A DNA stretch of 64,000 nucleotides from positions 62,927,389 through 62,991,388 of the forward strand of contig CM049315.1 of NCBI GenBank assembly GCA_026874595.1, in the 5' to 3' direction. This document shows, in pieces, positions 24,101-36,038 of this stretch. Below the pieces are notes generated by a model. That model was not told where the DNA came from and searched no databases. It worked only from the letters and a program-made list of their open reading frames with translations. The number at the start of each line of letters is the position of its first letter. Positions within the stretch are counted from its first letter, which is position 1. The stretch comes from Sipunculus nudus. Its lineage: Eukaryota; Annelida; Sipuncula; Golfingiida; Sipunculidae. The translations under genes and the position numbers were made by a program.

Positions 24101-27050
24101 CAACCGTCGTTTTCGCCGAAATAAGCTCGGTTTTTGCGTAGTACAAGATCGTGTGTTGGGCAAATATCACCGATTAAAACTGCTAAATAAGCATTTTAGA
24201 AACTTCATCAGGCCATTAAGAACCAGTTAGAAACGTCGTTTTTGCTGAAATCAGCTCAACTTTTTAGCGTAATATAAGATCGTGTTTGTGCAAAAATGAC
24301 CGATTTAAACTGCAAAAGAAGAGTTTAAGAAGCTTCAATAGGCCACTTCAAACCAGTTACAAAGATCTTTTTTGCCGAAATCGACTCGGATTTTGCGTTA
24401 TAATAGATCATGATTTGTGCAGAAATGGCCAGTTTAAACTGCGAAAGAAGCGTTTCAGAAACTTCATTAGGCGACTTAAAACCCGTTACAAAAGTCGTTT
24501 TCGCCGCAGTCAGCTCGGTTTTCGCGTACTACAAGATCGTGTGTTGTGCAAAAATGGCCGTTTAAATAGCAAATGAAGCGTTTTAATAGCTTCATCAGGC
24601 CATTTAAAACAAGTTACAAACGTCGTTTTTGCCGAAATCAGCAAGGTTTTCGCTTAATACAAGATCGCAGATTTAAATTCCAAAAGAATCAATTCAGGAG
24701 CTTTATTAGGCCATTTAGAACCAGATACCAACGTATTTTTCGCCGAAATCAGCTCGGTTTTTGCGTAATACAACATCGTGTTTTGTGCAAAGATGACCGA
24801 TTTAAACTGCCAAGGAAGCCTTTTAGAAGCTTCATCAGGCCATTAAGAACCAGTTAGCAACGTCGTTTTTGCTGAAATCAGCTCGATTTTTTGCGTAATA
24901 CAAAATCGTGTGTTGTGCAAAGATGACCGATTTAAACTGCTAAAGAAGCGTTTTAGAAGCTTCATCAGGCCATTAAGAACCAGTTAGAAACGTCTTTTAT
25001 GCCGAAATCAGCTCGTTTTTTTCGTAATACAAGATCGTGATTTGTGCAGAAACGGCTGATTTAAACTGCGATAGAAGCGTTTTAATAGCTTCATTAGGCC
25101 ATTTAGAAATTGGTAAAAACGTCGCTCTTGCTGAAATCAGATCGGGTTTCGCGTAATACAACATCGTGTTGTGCAAAATAGAAGATTAAAATTGCAAAAG
25201 AAGCAATTCAGAAGCTCCATTAGGCCATTTAGAACCGGGTACAAACATCGATCTCGCCGAAATCAGCTAGGTTTTTGGCTAAATCAGGAACGTGTGTTGT
25301 TCAAAAATTACAGATTTCAATTGCAAAAGAAGCAATTCAAAAGCTTCATTAGGCCGTTTAGAATCAGATACAAACGTCTTTTACGACGAAATCAGCTCGG
25401 TTTTTTCGTAATACAAGATCGTGATTTGTGCAGAAACGGCTAATATAAACTGCGATAGAAGCGTTTAAATAGCTTCATTAGGCCATTTAGAAATTGTTAA
25501 AAACGTCGCTTTTGCTGAAATCAGATCGGTTTTCGCGTAGTACAAGATCGTGTTGTGCAAAATAGAAGATTAAAATTGCAAAAGAAGCAATTCAGAAGCT
25601 CCATTAGGCCATTGAGAACCGGGTACAAACATCGATCTCGCCGAAATCAGCTAGGTTTTTGGCTAATTCAGGAACGTGTGTTGTGCAAAAATTACAGATT
25701 TCAATTGCAAAAGAAGCAATTCAGAAGTTTCATTAGGCCGTTTAGAATCAGATACAAACGTCTTTTACGACGAAATCAGCTCGGTTTTTTCGTAATACAA
25801 GATCGTGATTTGTGCAGAAACGACTAATATTAACTGCGATAGAAGCATTTAAATAGCTTCATTAGGCCATTTAGAAATTGTTAAAAACGTCGCTTTTGCT
25901 GAAATCAGATCGGTTTTCGCGTAGTACAAGATCGTGTTGTGCAAAATAGAAGATTAAAATTGCAAAAGAAGCAATTCAGAAGCTCCATTAGGCCATTTAG
26001 AACCGGGTACAAACATCGATCTCGCCGAAATCAGCTAGGTTTTTGCCTAATTCATGATCGTGTGTTGTGCAAAAATTGCAGATTTAAATTGCAAAAGAAG
26101 CAATTCAGAAGCTTCATTAGGCCGTTTAGAACCAGATACAAACATCTTTTACGCCGAAATCAGCTCGGTTTTTGCGTAATACAAAATCGTGTTTTGTGCA
26201 AAGATGACCGATTTAAACTGCAAAAGAAGCGTTTAATAAGCTTTATCAGGCCATTAAGAATCAGTTAGGAACGTCGTTTTTGCTGAAATCAGCTCGGTTT
26301 TTTTTGCGTAATATAAGATCGTGTGTTGTGCAAAGATGATCGATTTAAACGCAAAAGAAGCGTTTGAGAAACTTCATTAGGCCATTTAGAACCAGTTACA
26401 AATGTCGTTTTTTGGCCGAAATCAGCTCGGTTTTTGCGTAATATAGGATTCTGTTTTGTGCAAAATGGCCGATTTCAACTGCAAAAGAAGCGTTTTAGAA
26501 GCTTCATTTGTCCATTTACAACCAGTTACAAAAGTCGTTTTTGCCGAAATCAGCGCGATTTTCGCGTTATACAAGATCGTACGTTGTGAATAAATGGCCG
26601 ATTTGAACTGCGAAATAAGCGTTTTAATAGCTTCATCAGGCCATTTAGAACAAGTTACGAACGTCGTTTTTCCCGAAATCAGCTCGGTGTTCGCTTTATA
26701 CAAGATCGTGTCTTTTGCAATGATCACCGATTTAAACTGCGAAAGAAGCCTTTTAGAAGCTTCATCAGGCCATTAAGAACCAGTTAGAAACGTCGTTTTA
26801 GCTGAAATCAGCTCGATTTTTTTTGCGTAATGCAAGATCGTGTTTGTGCAAATATTGCAGATTTAAATTGCAAAAGAATCAATTCAGGAGCTTTATTAGG
26901 CCATTTAGAACCAGATACCAACGTCTTTTTCGCCGAAATCAGCTCGATTTTTTGCGTAATACAAAATCGTGTGTTGTGCAAAGATGATCGATTTAAACTG
27001 CTTAAGAAGCGTTTTAGAAGCTTCATCAGGCCATTAAGAACCAGTTAGAA
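21182..27050 (+). repeat. Replayed HOR segment, paralogous to about 6238-13000
   Basis: The monomer order follows the segment beginning at 6238. Offsets are 14944 (6598 to 21542), 15076 after one extra monomer (6773 to 21849, 7751 to 22826), 13527 after loss of a 12-monomer unit (9987 to 23514), and 14045 after a gain of about 4 monomers near 23.9-24.2 kb (11126 to 25171, 11894 to 25939). Every change in offset is close to a whole number of monomers (about 132, 1546 and 518 bp). Confidence 0.8.
23920..24185 (+). repeat. Divergent monomer pair (GGGCAAATATCAC class)
   Basis: These monomers read GAAATAAGCTCGG or TTAAATAAGCTCGG, GTAGTACAAG, GTTGGGCAAATATCAC and CCCGTTACAACCGTCG. That set of variants is not found in most of the array. 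The same group occurs at about 31475-31745 and in the duplicated copy at about 51511-51781. The group accounts for the gain of about 4 monomers relative to the segment at 10.3 kb. Confidence 0.75.
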
Positions 27051-27065
27051 ACGTCTTTTTGCGTA
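27050..27065 (+). repeat. Shortened monomer at a T-tract junction
   Basis: The sequence runs ACGTCTTTTTGCGTAATGC directly. Neighbouring monomers have about 20 extra bases, with GCTGAAATCAGCTCG lying between two T-tracts. The missing piece is bounded by short TTTTTGC-like matches, consistent with a slippage deletion between the two T-rich stretches. Confidence 0.65.
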
Positions 27066-30000
27066 ATGCAAGATCGTGTTTGTGCAAATATTGCAGATTT
27101 AAATTGCAAAAGAATCAATTCAGGAGCTTTATTAGGCCATTTAGAACCAGATACCAACGTCGTTTTCGTCGCAATCAGCTCGGTTTTCGCGTAGTACAAG
27201 ATCGTGTGTTGTGCAAAAATGGCCGTTTAAATTGCAAATGAAGCATTTTAATAGCTTCATCAGGCCATTTAAAACAAGTTACAAACGTCGTTTTTGCCGA
27301 AATCAGATCGGTTTTCGCGTAATACAACATCGTGTTGTGTAAAATAGAAGATTAAAATTGCAAAAGAAGCAATTCAGAAGCTCCATTAGGCCATTTAGAA
27401 CCGGGTACAAACATCGATCTCGCCGAAATCAGCTAGGTTTTTGACTAATTCAGGAACGTGTGTTGTGCAAAAATTACAGATTTCAATTGCAAAAGAAGCA
27501 ATTCAAAAGCTTCATTAGGCCGTTTAGAATCAGATACAAACGTCTTTTACAACGAAATCAGCTCGGTTTTTTCGTAATACAAGATCGTGATTTTTGCAGA
27601 AACGGCTAATATAAACTGCGATAGAAGCGTTTAAATAGCTTCATTAGGCCATTTAGAAATTGTTAAAAAGTCGCTTTTGCTGAAATCAGATCGGTTTTCG
27701 CGTTGTACAAGATCGTGTTGTGCAAAATAGAAGATTAAAGTAGCAAAAGAAGCAATTCAGAAGCTCCATTAGGCCATTTAGAACCGGGTACAAACATCGA
27801 TCTCGCCGAAATCAGCTAGGTTTTTGCCTAATTCATGATCGTGTGTTGTGCAAAAATTGCAGATTTAAATTGCAAAAGAAGCAATTCAGAAGCTTCATTA
27901 GGCCGTTTAGAACCAGATACAAACATCTTTTACGCCGAAATCAGCTCGGTTTTTGCGTAATACAAAATCGTGTTTTGTGCAAAGATGACCGACTTAAACT
28001 GCAAAAGAAGCGTTTAAGAAGCTTTATCAGGCCATTAAGAATCAGTTAGGAACGTCGTTTTTGCTGAAATCAGCTCGGTTTTTTTTGCGTAATATAAGAT
28101 CGTGTGTTGTGCAAAGATGATCGATTTAAACTGCAAAAGAAGCGTTTGAGAAACTTCATTAGGCCATTTAGAACCAGTTACAAATGTCGTTTTTTGGCCG
28201 AAATCAGCTCGGTTTTTGCGTAATATAGGTTCCTGTTTTGTGCAAAATGGCAGATTTAAACTGCGAAAGAAGCGTTTTAGAAGCTTCATTTGTCCATTTA
28301 CAACCAGTTACAAAAGTCGTTTTTGCCGAAATCAGCGCGATTTTCGCGTTATACAAGATCGTACGTTGTGAATAAATGGCCGATTTGAACTGCGAAAGAA
28401 GCGTTTTAATAGCTTCATCAGGCCATTTAGAACAAGTTACGAACGTCGTTTTTCCCGAAATCAGCTCGGTGTTCGCTTTATACAAGATCGTGTCTTGTGC
28501 AATGATCACCGATTTAAACTGCGAAAGAAGCCTTTTAGAAGCTTCATTAGGCCATTAAGAACCAGTTAGAAACGTCGTTTTTGCTGAAATGAGCTCGATT
28601 TTTTTGCGTAATGCAAGATCGTGTTTGTGCAAATATTGCAGATTTAAATTGCAAAAGAATCAATTCAGGAGCTTTATTAGGCCATTTAGAACCAGATACC
28701 AACGTCTTTTTCGCCGTAATCAGCTCGGTTTTGCGTAATACAAGATCGTGTTGTGCAAAATAGAAGATTAAAATTGCAAAAGAAGCAATTCAGAAGCTCC
28801 ATTAGGCCATTTAGAACCGGGTACAAACATCGATCTCGCCGAAATCAGCTGGGTTTTTGCCTAATTCATGATCGTGTGTTATGCAAAAATTGCAGATTTA
28901 AATTGCAAAAGAAGCAATTCAGAAGCTTCATTAGGCCGTTTAGAACCAGATACAAACATCTTTTACGCCGAAATCAGCTCGGTTTTTGCGTAATACAAGA
29001 TCGTGTTTTGTGCAAAGATGACCGATTTAAACTGCAAAAGAAGCGTTTAAGAAGCTTTATCAGGCCATTAAGAATCAGTTAGGAACGTCGTTTTTGCTGA
29101 AATCAACTCGGTTTTTTTTTGCGTAATATAAGATCGTGTGTTGTGCAAAGATGATGATTTAAACTGCAAAAGAAGCGTTTGAGAAACTTTATTAGGCCAT
29201 TTAGAACCAGTTACAAATGTCGTTTTTTTGCCGAAATCAGCTCGGTTTTTGCGTAATATAGGATCCTGTTTTGCGCAAAATGGCCGATTTAAACTGCGAT
29301 AGAAGTGTTTTTATAGCTTCATTAGGCCATTTAGAAATTGGTAAAAACATCGCTCTTGCGGAAATAAAATCGGTTTTTGCGTAATACAACATCGTGTTGT
29401 GCAAAATAGAAGATTAAAATTGCAAAAGAAGCAATTCAGAAGCTCCATTAGGCCATTTAGAACCGGGTACAAATATCGATCTCGCCGAAATCAGCTAGGA
29501 TTTTGGCTATTTCAGGAACGTGTGTTGTGCAAAAATTACAGATTTCAATTGCAAAAGAAGCAATTCAGAAGCTTCATTAGGCCGTTTAGAATCAGATACA
29601 AAAGTCTTTTACGACGAAATCAGCTCGGTTTTTTCGTAATACAAGATCGTGATTTGTGCAGAAACGGCTGATATAAACTGCGATAGAAGCGTTTAAATAG
29701 CTTCATTAGGCCATTTAGAAATTGTTAAAAACGTCGCTTTTGCTGAAATCAGATCGGTTTGCGCGTAGTACAAGATCGTGTTGTGCAAAATAGAAGATTA
29801 AAATTGCAAAAGAAGCAATTCAGAAGCTCCATTAGGCCATTTAGAACCGGGTACAAACATCGATCTCGCCGAAATCAGCTAGGTTTTTGCCTAATTCATG
29901 ATCGTGTGTTGTGCAAAAATTGCAGATTTAAATTGCAAAAGAAGCAATTCAGAAGCTTCATTAGGCCGTTCAGAACCAGATACAAACATTTTTTACGCCG

Positions 30001-33000
30001 AAATCAGCTCGGTTTTTGCGTAATACAAGATCGTGTTTATAAAGATGACCGATTTAAACTGCAAAAGAAGCGTTTAAGAAGCTTCATCACGCCATTAAGA
30101 ATCAGTTAGGAACTTCGTTTTTGCTAAAATCAGCTCGGTTTTTTTTGCGTAATATAAGATCGTGTGTTTTGCAAAGATGATGATTTAAACTGCAAAAGAA
30201 GCGTTTGAGAAACTTCATTAGGCCATTTAGAACCAGTTACAAATGTCGTTTTTTTGCCGAAATCAGCTCGGTTTTTGCGTAATATAGGATCCTGTCTGTG
30301 CAAAATGGCCGATTTAAACTGCGAAAGAAGCGTTTTAGAAGCTTCATTTGTCCATTTACAAACAGTTACAAAAGTCGTTTTTGCCGAAATCAGCGCGATT
30401 TTCGCGTTATACAAGATCGTACATTGTGAATAAATGGCCGATTTGAACTGCGAAAGAAGCGTTTTAATAGCTTCATCAGGCCATTTAGAACAAGTTACGA
30501 ACGTCGTTTTTCCTGAAATCAGCTCGGTGTTCGCTTTATACAAGATCGTGTCTTGTGCAATGATCACCGATTTAAACTGCGAAAGAAGCCTTTTAGAAGC
30601 TTCCTCAGGCCATTAAGAACCAGTTAAAAACGTCGTTTTTGCTGAAATCAGCTCGATTTTTTTGCGTAATGCAAGATCGTGTTTGTGCAAATATTGCAGA
30701 TTTAAATTGCAAAAGAATCAATTCAGGAGCTTTATTAGGCCATTTAGAACCAGATACCAACGTCTTTTTCGCCGAAATCAGCTCGGTTTTTGCGTAATAC
30801 AAGACCGTGTTTTGTGCAAAGATGACCGATTTCAACTGCCAAGGAAGCGTTTTAGAAGCTTCATCAGGCCATTAAGAACCAGTTAGAAACGTCTTTTACG
30901 CCGAAATCAGCTCGTTTTTTTCGTAATACAAGATCGTGATTTGTGCAGAAACGGCTGATTTAAACTGCGATAGAAGCGTTTTATTAGCTTCATTAGGCCA
31001 TTTAGAAATTGGTAAAAACGTCGCTCTTGCTGAAATCAGATCGGTTTTTGGGTAATACAATATCGTGTTGTGCAAAATAGAACATTAAAATTGCAAAAGA
31101 AGCAATTCAGAAGCTCCATTAGGCCATTTGGAATCGGGTACAAACATCGATCTCGCCGAAATCAGAAAGGTTTTAGCCTTATTCATGATCGTGTGTTGTG
31201 CAAAAATTGCAGATTTAAATTGCAAAAGAAGCAATTCAGAAGCTCCATTAGGCCATTTAGAACCGGGTACAAACATCGATCTCGCCGAAATCAGCTAGGT
31301 TTTTGCCTAATTCATGATCGTGTGTTGTGCAAAAATTACAGATTTAAATTGCAAAAGAAGCAATTCAGAAGCTTCATTAGGCCGTTTAGAACCAGATACA
31401 AACATCTTTTACGCCGAAATCAGCTCGGTTTTTGCGTAATACAAAATCGTGTGTTGTGCAAAGATGACCGATTTAAACTGGGAAAGAAGCGATTCAATAG
31501 CTTCATTAGTCGACTTAAAACCCGTTACAACCGTCGTTTTCGCTGAAATAAGCTCGGTTTTTGCGTAGTACAAGATCGTGTGTTGGGCAAATATCACCGA
31601 TTTAAACTGCGAGAGAAGAGATTCAATAGCTTCATAAGGCGACTTATAACCCGTTACAACCGTCGTTTTTGCCGAAATAAGCTCGGTTTTTGCGTAGTAC
31701 AAGATCGTGTGTAGGGCAAATATCACCGATTAAAACTGCTAAATAAGCATTTTAGAAACTTCATCAGACCATTAAGAACCAGTTAGAAACGGCGTTTTTG
31801 CTGAAATCAGCTCGATTTTTTTAGCGTAATATAAGATCGTGTTTGTGCAAAAATGACCGATTTAAACTGCAAAAGAAGAGTTGAAGAAGCTTCAATAGGC
31901 CACTTCAAACCAGTTACTAAGATCTTTTTTGCCGAAATCGACTCGGTTTTTGCGTTATAATAGATCATGATCCGTGCAAAAATGGTCAGTTTAAACTGCG
32001 AAAGAAGCGTTTCAGAAACTTCATTAGGCGACTTAAATCCCGTTACAATCGTCGTTTTCGTCGCAATCAGCTCGATTTTTTTGCGTAATGCAAGATCGTG
32101 TTTGTGCAAATATTGCAGATTTAAATTGTAAAAGAATCAATTCAGGAGCTTTATTAGACCATTTAGATCCAGATACCAACGTCTTTTTCGCCGAAATCAG
32201 CTCGTTTTTGCGTAATACAAGACCGTGTTTTGTGCAAAGATGACCGATTTAAACTGCCAAGGAAGCCTTTTAGAAGCTTCATCAGGCCATTAAAAACTAG
32301 TTAGCAACGCGTTTTTGCTGAAATCAGCTCGATTTTTTGCGTAATACAAAATCGTGTGTTGTGCAAAGATGACCGATTTAAACTGCTTAAGAAGCGTTTT
32401 AGAAGCTTCATCAGGCCATTGAGAACCAGTTAGAAACGTCTTTTACGCCGAAATCAGCTCGTTTTTTTCGTAATACAAGATCGTGATTTGTGCAGAAACG
32501 GCTGATTAAAATTGCAAAAGAAGCAATTCAGAAGCTCCATTAGGCCATTTAGAACCGGGTACAAACATCGATCTCGCCGAAATCAGCTAGGTTTTTGGCT
32601 AATTCAGGAACGTGTGTTGTGCAAAAATTACAGATTTCAATTGCAAAAGAAGCAATTCAGAAGCTTCATTAGGCCGTTTAGAACCAGTTACAAAAGTCGT
32701 TTTTGCCGAAATCAGCGCGATTTTCGCGTTATACAAGATCGTACGTTGTGAATAAATGGCCGATTTGAACTGCGAAAGAAGCGTTTTAATAGCTTCATCA
32801 GGCCATTTAGAAATTGTTAAAAACGTCGCTTTTGCTGAAATCAGATCGGTTTTCGCGTAGTACAAGATCGTGTTGTGCAAAATAGAAGATTAAAATTGCA
32901 AAAGAAGCAATTCAGAAGCTCCATTAGGCCATTTAGAACCGGGTACAAACATCGATCTCGCCGAAATCAGCTAGGTTTTTGCCTAATTCATGATCGTGTG

Positions 33001-33947
33001 TTGTGCAAAAATTGCAGATTTAAATTGCAAAAGAAGCAATTAAGAAGCTTCATTAGGCCGTTTAGAACCAGATACAAACATCTTTTACGCCGAAATCAGC
33101 TCGGTTTTTGCGTAATACAAAATCGTGTTTTGTGCAAAGATGACTGATTTAAACTGCAAAAGAAGCAATTAAGAAGCTTTATCAGGCCATTAAGAATCAG
33201 TTAGGAACGTCGTTTTTGCTGAAATCAGCTCGGTTTTTTTTTTGCGTAATATAAGATCGTGTGTTGTGCTAAGATGATCGATTTAAACTGCAAAAGAAGC
33301 GTTTGAGAAACTTCATTAGGCCATTTAGAACCAGTTACAAATGTCGTTTTTTGGCCGAAATCAGCTCGGATTTTGCGTAGTATAGGATTCTGTTTTGTGC
33401 AAAATGGCCGATTTAAACTGCGAAAGAAGCGTTTTAGAAGCTTCATTTGTCCATTTACAACCAGTTACAAAAGTCGTTTTTGCCGAAATCAGCGCGATTT
33501 TCGCGTTATACAAGATCGTACGTTGTGAATAAATGGCCGATTTGAACTGCGAAAGAAGCGTTTTAATAGCTTCATCAGGCCATTTAGAACAAGTTACGAA
33601 CGTCGTTTTTCCCGAAATCAGCTCGGTGTTCGCTTTATACAAGATCGTGTCTTGTGCAATGATCACCGATTTAAACTGCGAAGGAAGCCTTTTAGAAGCT
33701 TCATTAGGCCATTAAGAACCAGTTAGAAACGTCGTTATTGCTGAAATCAGCTCGATTTTTTTGCGTAATGCAAGATCGTGTTTCTGCAAATATTGCAGAT
33801 TTAAATTGCAAAAGAATCAATTCAGGAGCTTTATTAGGCCATTTAGAACCAGATACCAACGTCTTTTTCGCCGAAATCAGCTCGATTTTTTGCGTAATAC
33901 AAAATCGTGTGTTGTGCAAAGATGACCGATTTAAACTGCTTAAGAAG

Positions 33948-33958
33948 CGTTTTAGAAG
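33948..33958 (+). repeat. Putative target-site duplication, left
   Basis: CGTTTTAGAAG immediately precedes the insertion and is repeated at 36042-36052. Uninterrupted monomers have it only once, followed by CTTCATCAGG, so the duplication is caused by the insertion. The matched length is 11 bp; the next base outward differs (G against T). Confidence 0.8.
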
Positions 33959-33961
33959 GTA

Positions 33962-34193
33962 ACAGGAACTCTCGGCCCCAGAGACACTCGTCCCAGAGAC
34001 ACTCGGCCCCAGCGACTCTCGGCCCCAGAGACACTCGGCCCCTGAGACGCTCGGCCCTAGAGACACTCGGCCCCTAGTCAGCAGGACCCAGCGACACTCG
34101 GCCCCGTCCGGTCGCCGCCCCCAGAGACACTCGGCCCAGGAGTCTAGCCTCGGGAAACCCCTCAGAAAACCTTCCCGTAGTTATCCCTTCCGG
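33962..34193 (+). repeat. Left terminal inverted repeat with 16 bp subrepeats
   Basis: This GC-rich terminus starts ACAGGAACTC. It contains about six tandem variants of CTCGGCCCCAGAGACA (for example CTCGTCCCAGAGACA, CTCGGCCCCAGCGACT, CTCGGCCCCTGAGACG), then GTCCGGTCGCCGCCCCCAG and a further CACTCGGCCCAGG. The match to the reverse complement of the right end continues, with gaps, through GAAACCCCTCAGAAAAC and CGTAGTTATC. A partial extra copy of AAACCCCTCAGAAAAC lies near 34238-34254. Confidence 0.85.
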
Positions 34194-34660
34194 GCCAGAG
34201 GTCTGATACTAGCTTACCGTCTTATACTAGCTTAGAAAAACCCCTCAGAAAACAACCTTCCCGTGATATACTGAGTCGGAAGTCGGAGAATGGAAGCCCG
34301 TTCTTTTACCGTCTTAGGTTCATTAGGGAAGGGTTTAATGAGTCAAAACAAAAACGAGAGAAAGTGAAAGTAAAACGTATTTATTAATTGATAATAGTGT
34401 TTAATGTTAAATATGTAGTTCCTGATTATGATATTAGCCAATATATACACAAACCGAAATAGAAAACGTTCCAAATATCACAGTATGAATGAAGTATATG
34501 AAAGTGACCCGTAAAGTCACCAAATTACAAATTAAAGAGTAGGCTTATATACAAGTATGTCAATTTACACACATATATAAAACAAATCAAAGTAGAAAGT
34601 GTTTTCTACTTCGTGTTTTCTACTTCTAATTTCTAACTAATGTTAACTAACGTTAATGTT

Positions 34661-34956
34661 CTAACTAATGACAGAGCGTACATAAAGAAGCAAGAATACA
34701 CACACAATGCCAAAATCTTAAAGAAACGGTAAATTATGACTACTTCCACATATACACATCAAATATCGTTGATGTTTTAACTAATGACAGAGCGTACGTA
34801 AAAAGCAATGGTATAAGAACTCTTCTCTAATGGGATTGATATGTATACAAAATTCATATATATATATACAAAGCCAAAATCATAAAGAAACTGTAATTTA
34901 CGACTATTAGGAACGGTAATTTATGACTATTTCCACATATATACATAAAAGATATG
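34661..34956 (+). repeat. Diverged internal direct repeat of the element
   Basis: The motif TAACTAATGACAGAGCGTAC occurs at about 34662 and 34778. Each copy is followed in the same order by GCCAAAATC-TAAAGAAAC, a TAATTTATGAC or TAAATTATGAC piece, and CTA-TTCCACATATA-ACAT. Copy 1 spans about 34661-34770 and copy 2 about 34774-34956. Copy 2 is longer because of an AT run and a second GGTAATTTATGAC piece. Confidence 0.7.
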
Positions 34957-35484
34957 AAGTATTCCAAAGGCCATAGAGCCTGCATCAAGCACACATCAAA
35001 GTTCCACTGTGTACGCTACATTTCAAACTCTGGTTTGTGAATGACTTCTTGGTTAGTTGATTATGGATATGCTCAATCAGGGGTTTACCGAACTTACTAT
35101 GCAATCAAAGGTTATTGTTATGACGGCAGTAATCACAGCCAACAAGATCACAAAGACGGCAATTAGACTTCGATCAATACCGAGACAAACGGATAAATAC
35201 CGAGGTAAATTTAACGGTGACAATTTCTCATTTTATATCAGTTATTTCTTGATTCATTTATATAAATACTACAGCGTATTATAAAAAAGAAATATTATAT
35301 TTGGCTCCTTCAACGTTTATTGCATCCATTTATTTGGCGTGACCACCACAGGATAATGGTTCAGCACCTTTTATTTAACAATCTATAATTTTTTTATAAG
35401 TCATATACAAAGATAATTTTATGATATCTGGGCTACACGAAGATATATGTTTCACGAGAAAGGACGGTCCGTGCCGAGGCCTGG

Positions 35485-35501
35485 CCCCAATATTTTTGGG
35501 G
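35485..35501. other. Short hairpin CCCCAA-TATTT-TTGGGG
   Basis: A perfect 6 bp inverted repeat (CCCCAA / TTGGGG) is separated by 5 bases inside the AT-rich interior, in its only locally GC-rich patch. No T-run or open frame suggests a specific role. The same hairpin is present at 55520-55536. Confidence 0.5.
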
Positions 35502-35791
35502 GGTAAGTTAATGCGGCCTTCAGGAAACAGTTGAAATGAACGAACACATAAGCTTACGAAAACTAATAATTTAAGAGGAGACATAACACCTGGCCATGTA
35601 TTTTCTATTGTGTGTAAAATACATATAATTTGTGGAATATGATAAAAAATCATATGGATTATTATACAGATATTGTTTCAAAAATAAGCATGGTTTTAAT
35701 TTTTATAATCACCAATATATATATATATTGTATGTGCTATATTTGTTTTTTATGGAAAATTTAACTTTAATTTCTTCGTGGCGTTCAATAT

Positions 35792-36038
35792 CCAGAAGAG
35801 ATAACTACGAGCAGGTTGTTTTCTGAGGGGTTTCGCGAGGCCAGTATCGGACCCGATGCCCTGGGCCGAGTGTCTCTGGGGGCGGCGACCGGACGGGGCC
35901 GAGTGTCGCGGGGTCCTGCTGAATAGGGGCCGAGTGTCTCTGGGGCCGAGCGTCTCAGGGGCCGAGTGTCTCTGGGGCCGAGAGTCGCTGGGGCCGAGTG
36001 TCTCTGGGACGAGTGTCTCTTGGGCCGAGAGTTCCTGT
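35792..36038 (-). repeat. Right terminal inverted repeat with 16 bp subrepeats
   Basis: Read on the minus strand this begins ACAGGAACTCTCGGCCC and follows the left terminus subrepeat by subrepeat, with only a few substitutions (for example CAAGAGACA for CAGAGACA, and CCCCGCGACA for CCCAGCGACA). It differs in one short stretch, reading GGGCATCGGGTCCGATACTG in place of GGAGTCTAG. It then rejoins at CGAAACCCCTCAGAAAAC and CTCGTAGTTATC. Confidence 0.85.

Larger units (their letters stand above)
1..33958 (+). repeat. 129 bp satellite array, left arm
   Basis: About 263 head-to-tail monomers run without interruption up to the transposon-like insertion. Spacing between successive GAAATCAG landmarks is typically 128-129 bp (for example 1310 to 1439, and 671 to 800). 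Longer steps, such as 537 to 671 (134 bp), come from an expanded T-tract. Each monomer contains, in order, a GAAATCAG box, a T-tract, GCGTAAT, ATCGTG, TGTGCAAA, GATTTAAACTGC, an AGAAGC box and AGGCCATT. Many monomers carry a HindIII site inside the palindrome GAAGCTTC, which predicts a HindIII ladder of about 129 bp. Several variant classes occur in a repeating order, so the array is organised into higher-order repeats. The host genome and the function are unknown. A structural, possibly centromeric role is inference only. Confidence 0.97.
34194..35791. other. AT-rich interior of transposon-like element, no gene recognised
   Basis: About 1.6 kb of AT-rich sequence sits between the inverted repeats. 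It holds only short open frames: 75 codons at 35057-35284 (+) and 92 codons at 35375-35653 (-). Neither shows a motif I recognise, and neither is long enough for a transposase. Other contents are an (AT)7 run at 35715-35728, an AT run near 34856-34868, a diverged internal direct repeat at 34661-34956, and a short hairpin at 35485-35501. The element would need a transposase supplied from elsewhere. Confidence 0.7.

Noticed and set aside
1-33958. CENP-B box in the monomer
   Set aside because: The minus-strand TTTCGGCGTAAAAGACG has the TTCG and the central A, but lacks the CGGG half needed for the known box.
33957-33964. Insertion with a TA or TWA target duplication (mariner- or Harbinger-type)
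   Set aside because: The left flank reads GGTAACAGG and the right CCTGTATTC. Forcing TA or a 3 bp duplication leaves the clear 11 bp CGTTTTAGAAG duplication unexplained.
33704-34066. 120-codon minus-strand frame crossing the left TIR boundary
   Set aside because: It joins TIR subrepeats to satellite across the insertion point, so it is an accident of insertion.
35057-35284. 75-codon plus-strand frame in the transposon core (and 55092-55319)
   Set aside because: It has no recognised motif, overlaps no other signal, and is within chance expectation for 1.6 kb.
35375-35653. 92-codon minus-strand frame in the transposon core (and 55410-55688)
   Set aside because: It is short and has no recognised domain. 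It could be a remnant of an ancestral coding region, but nothing in the sequence shows it.
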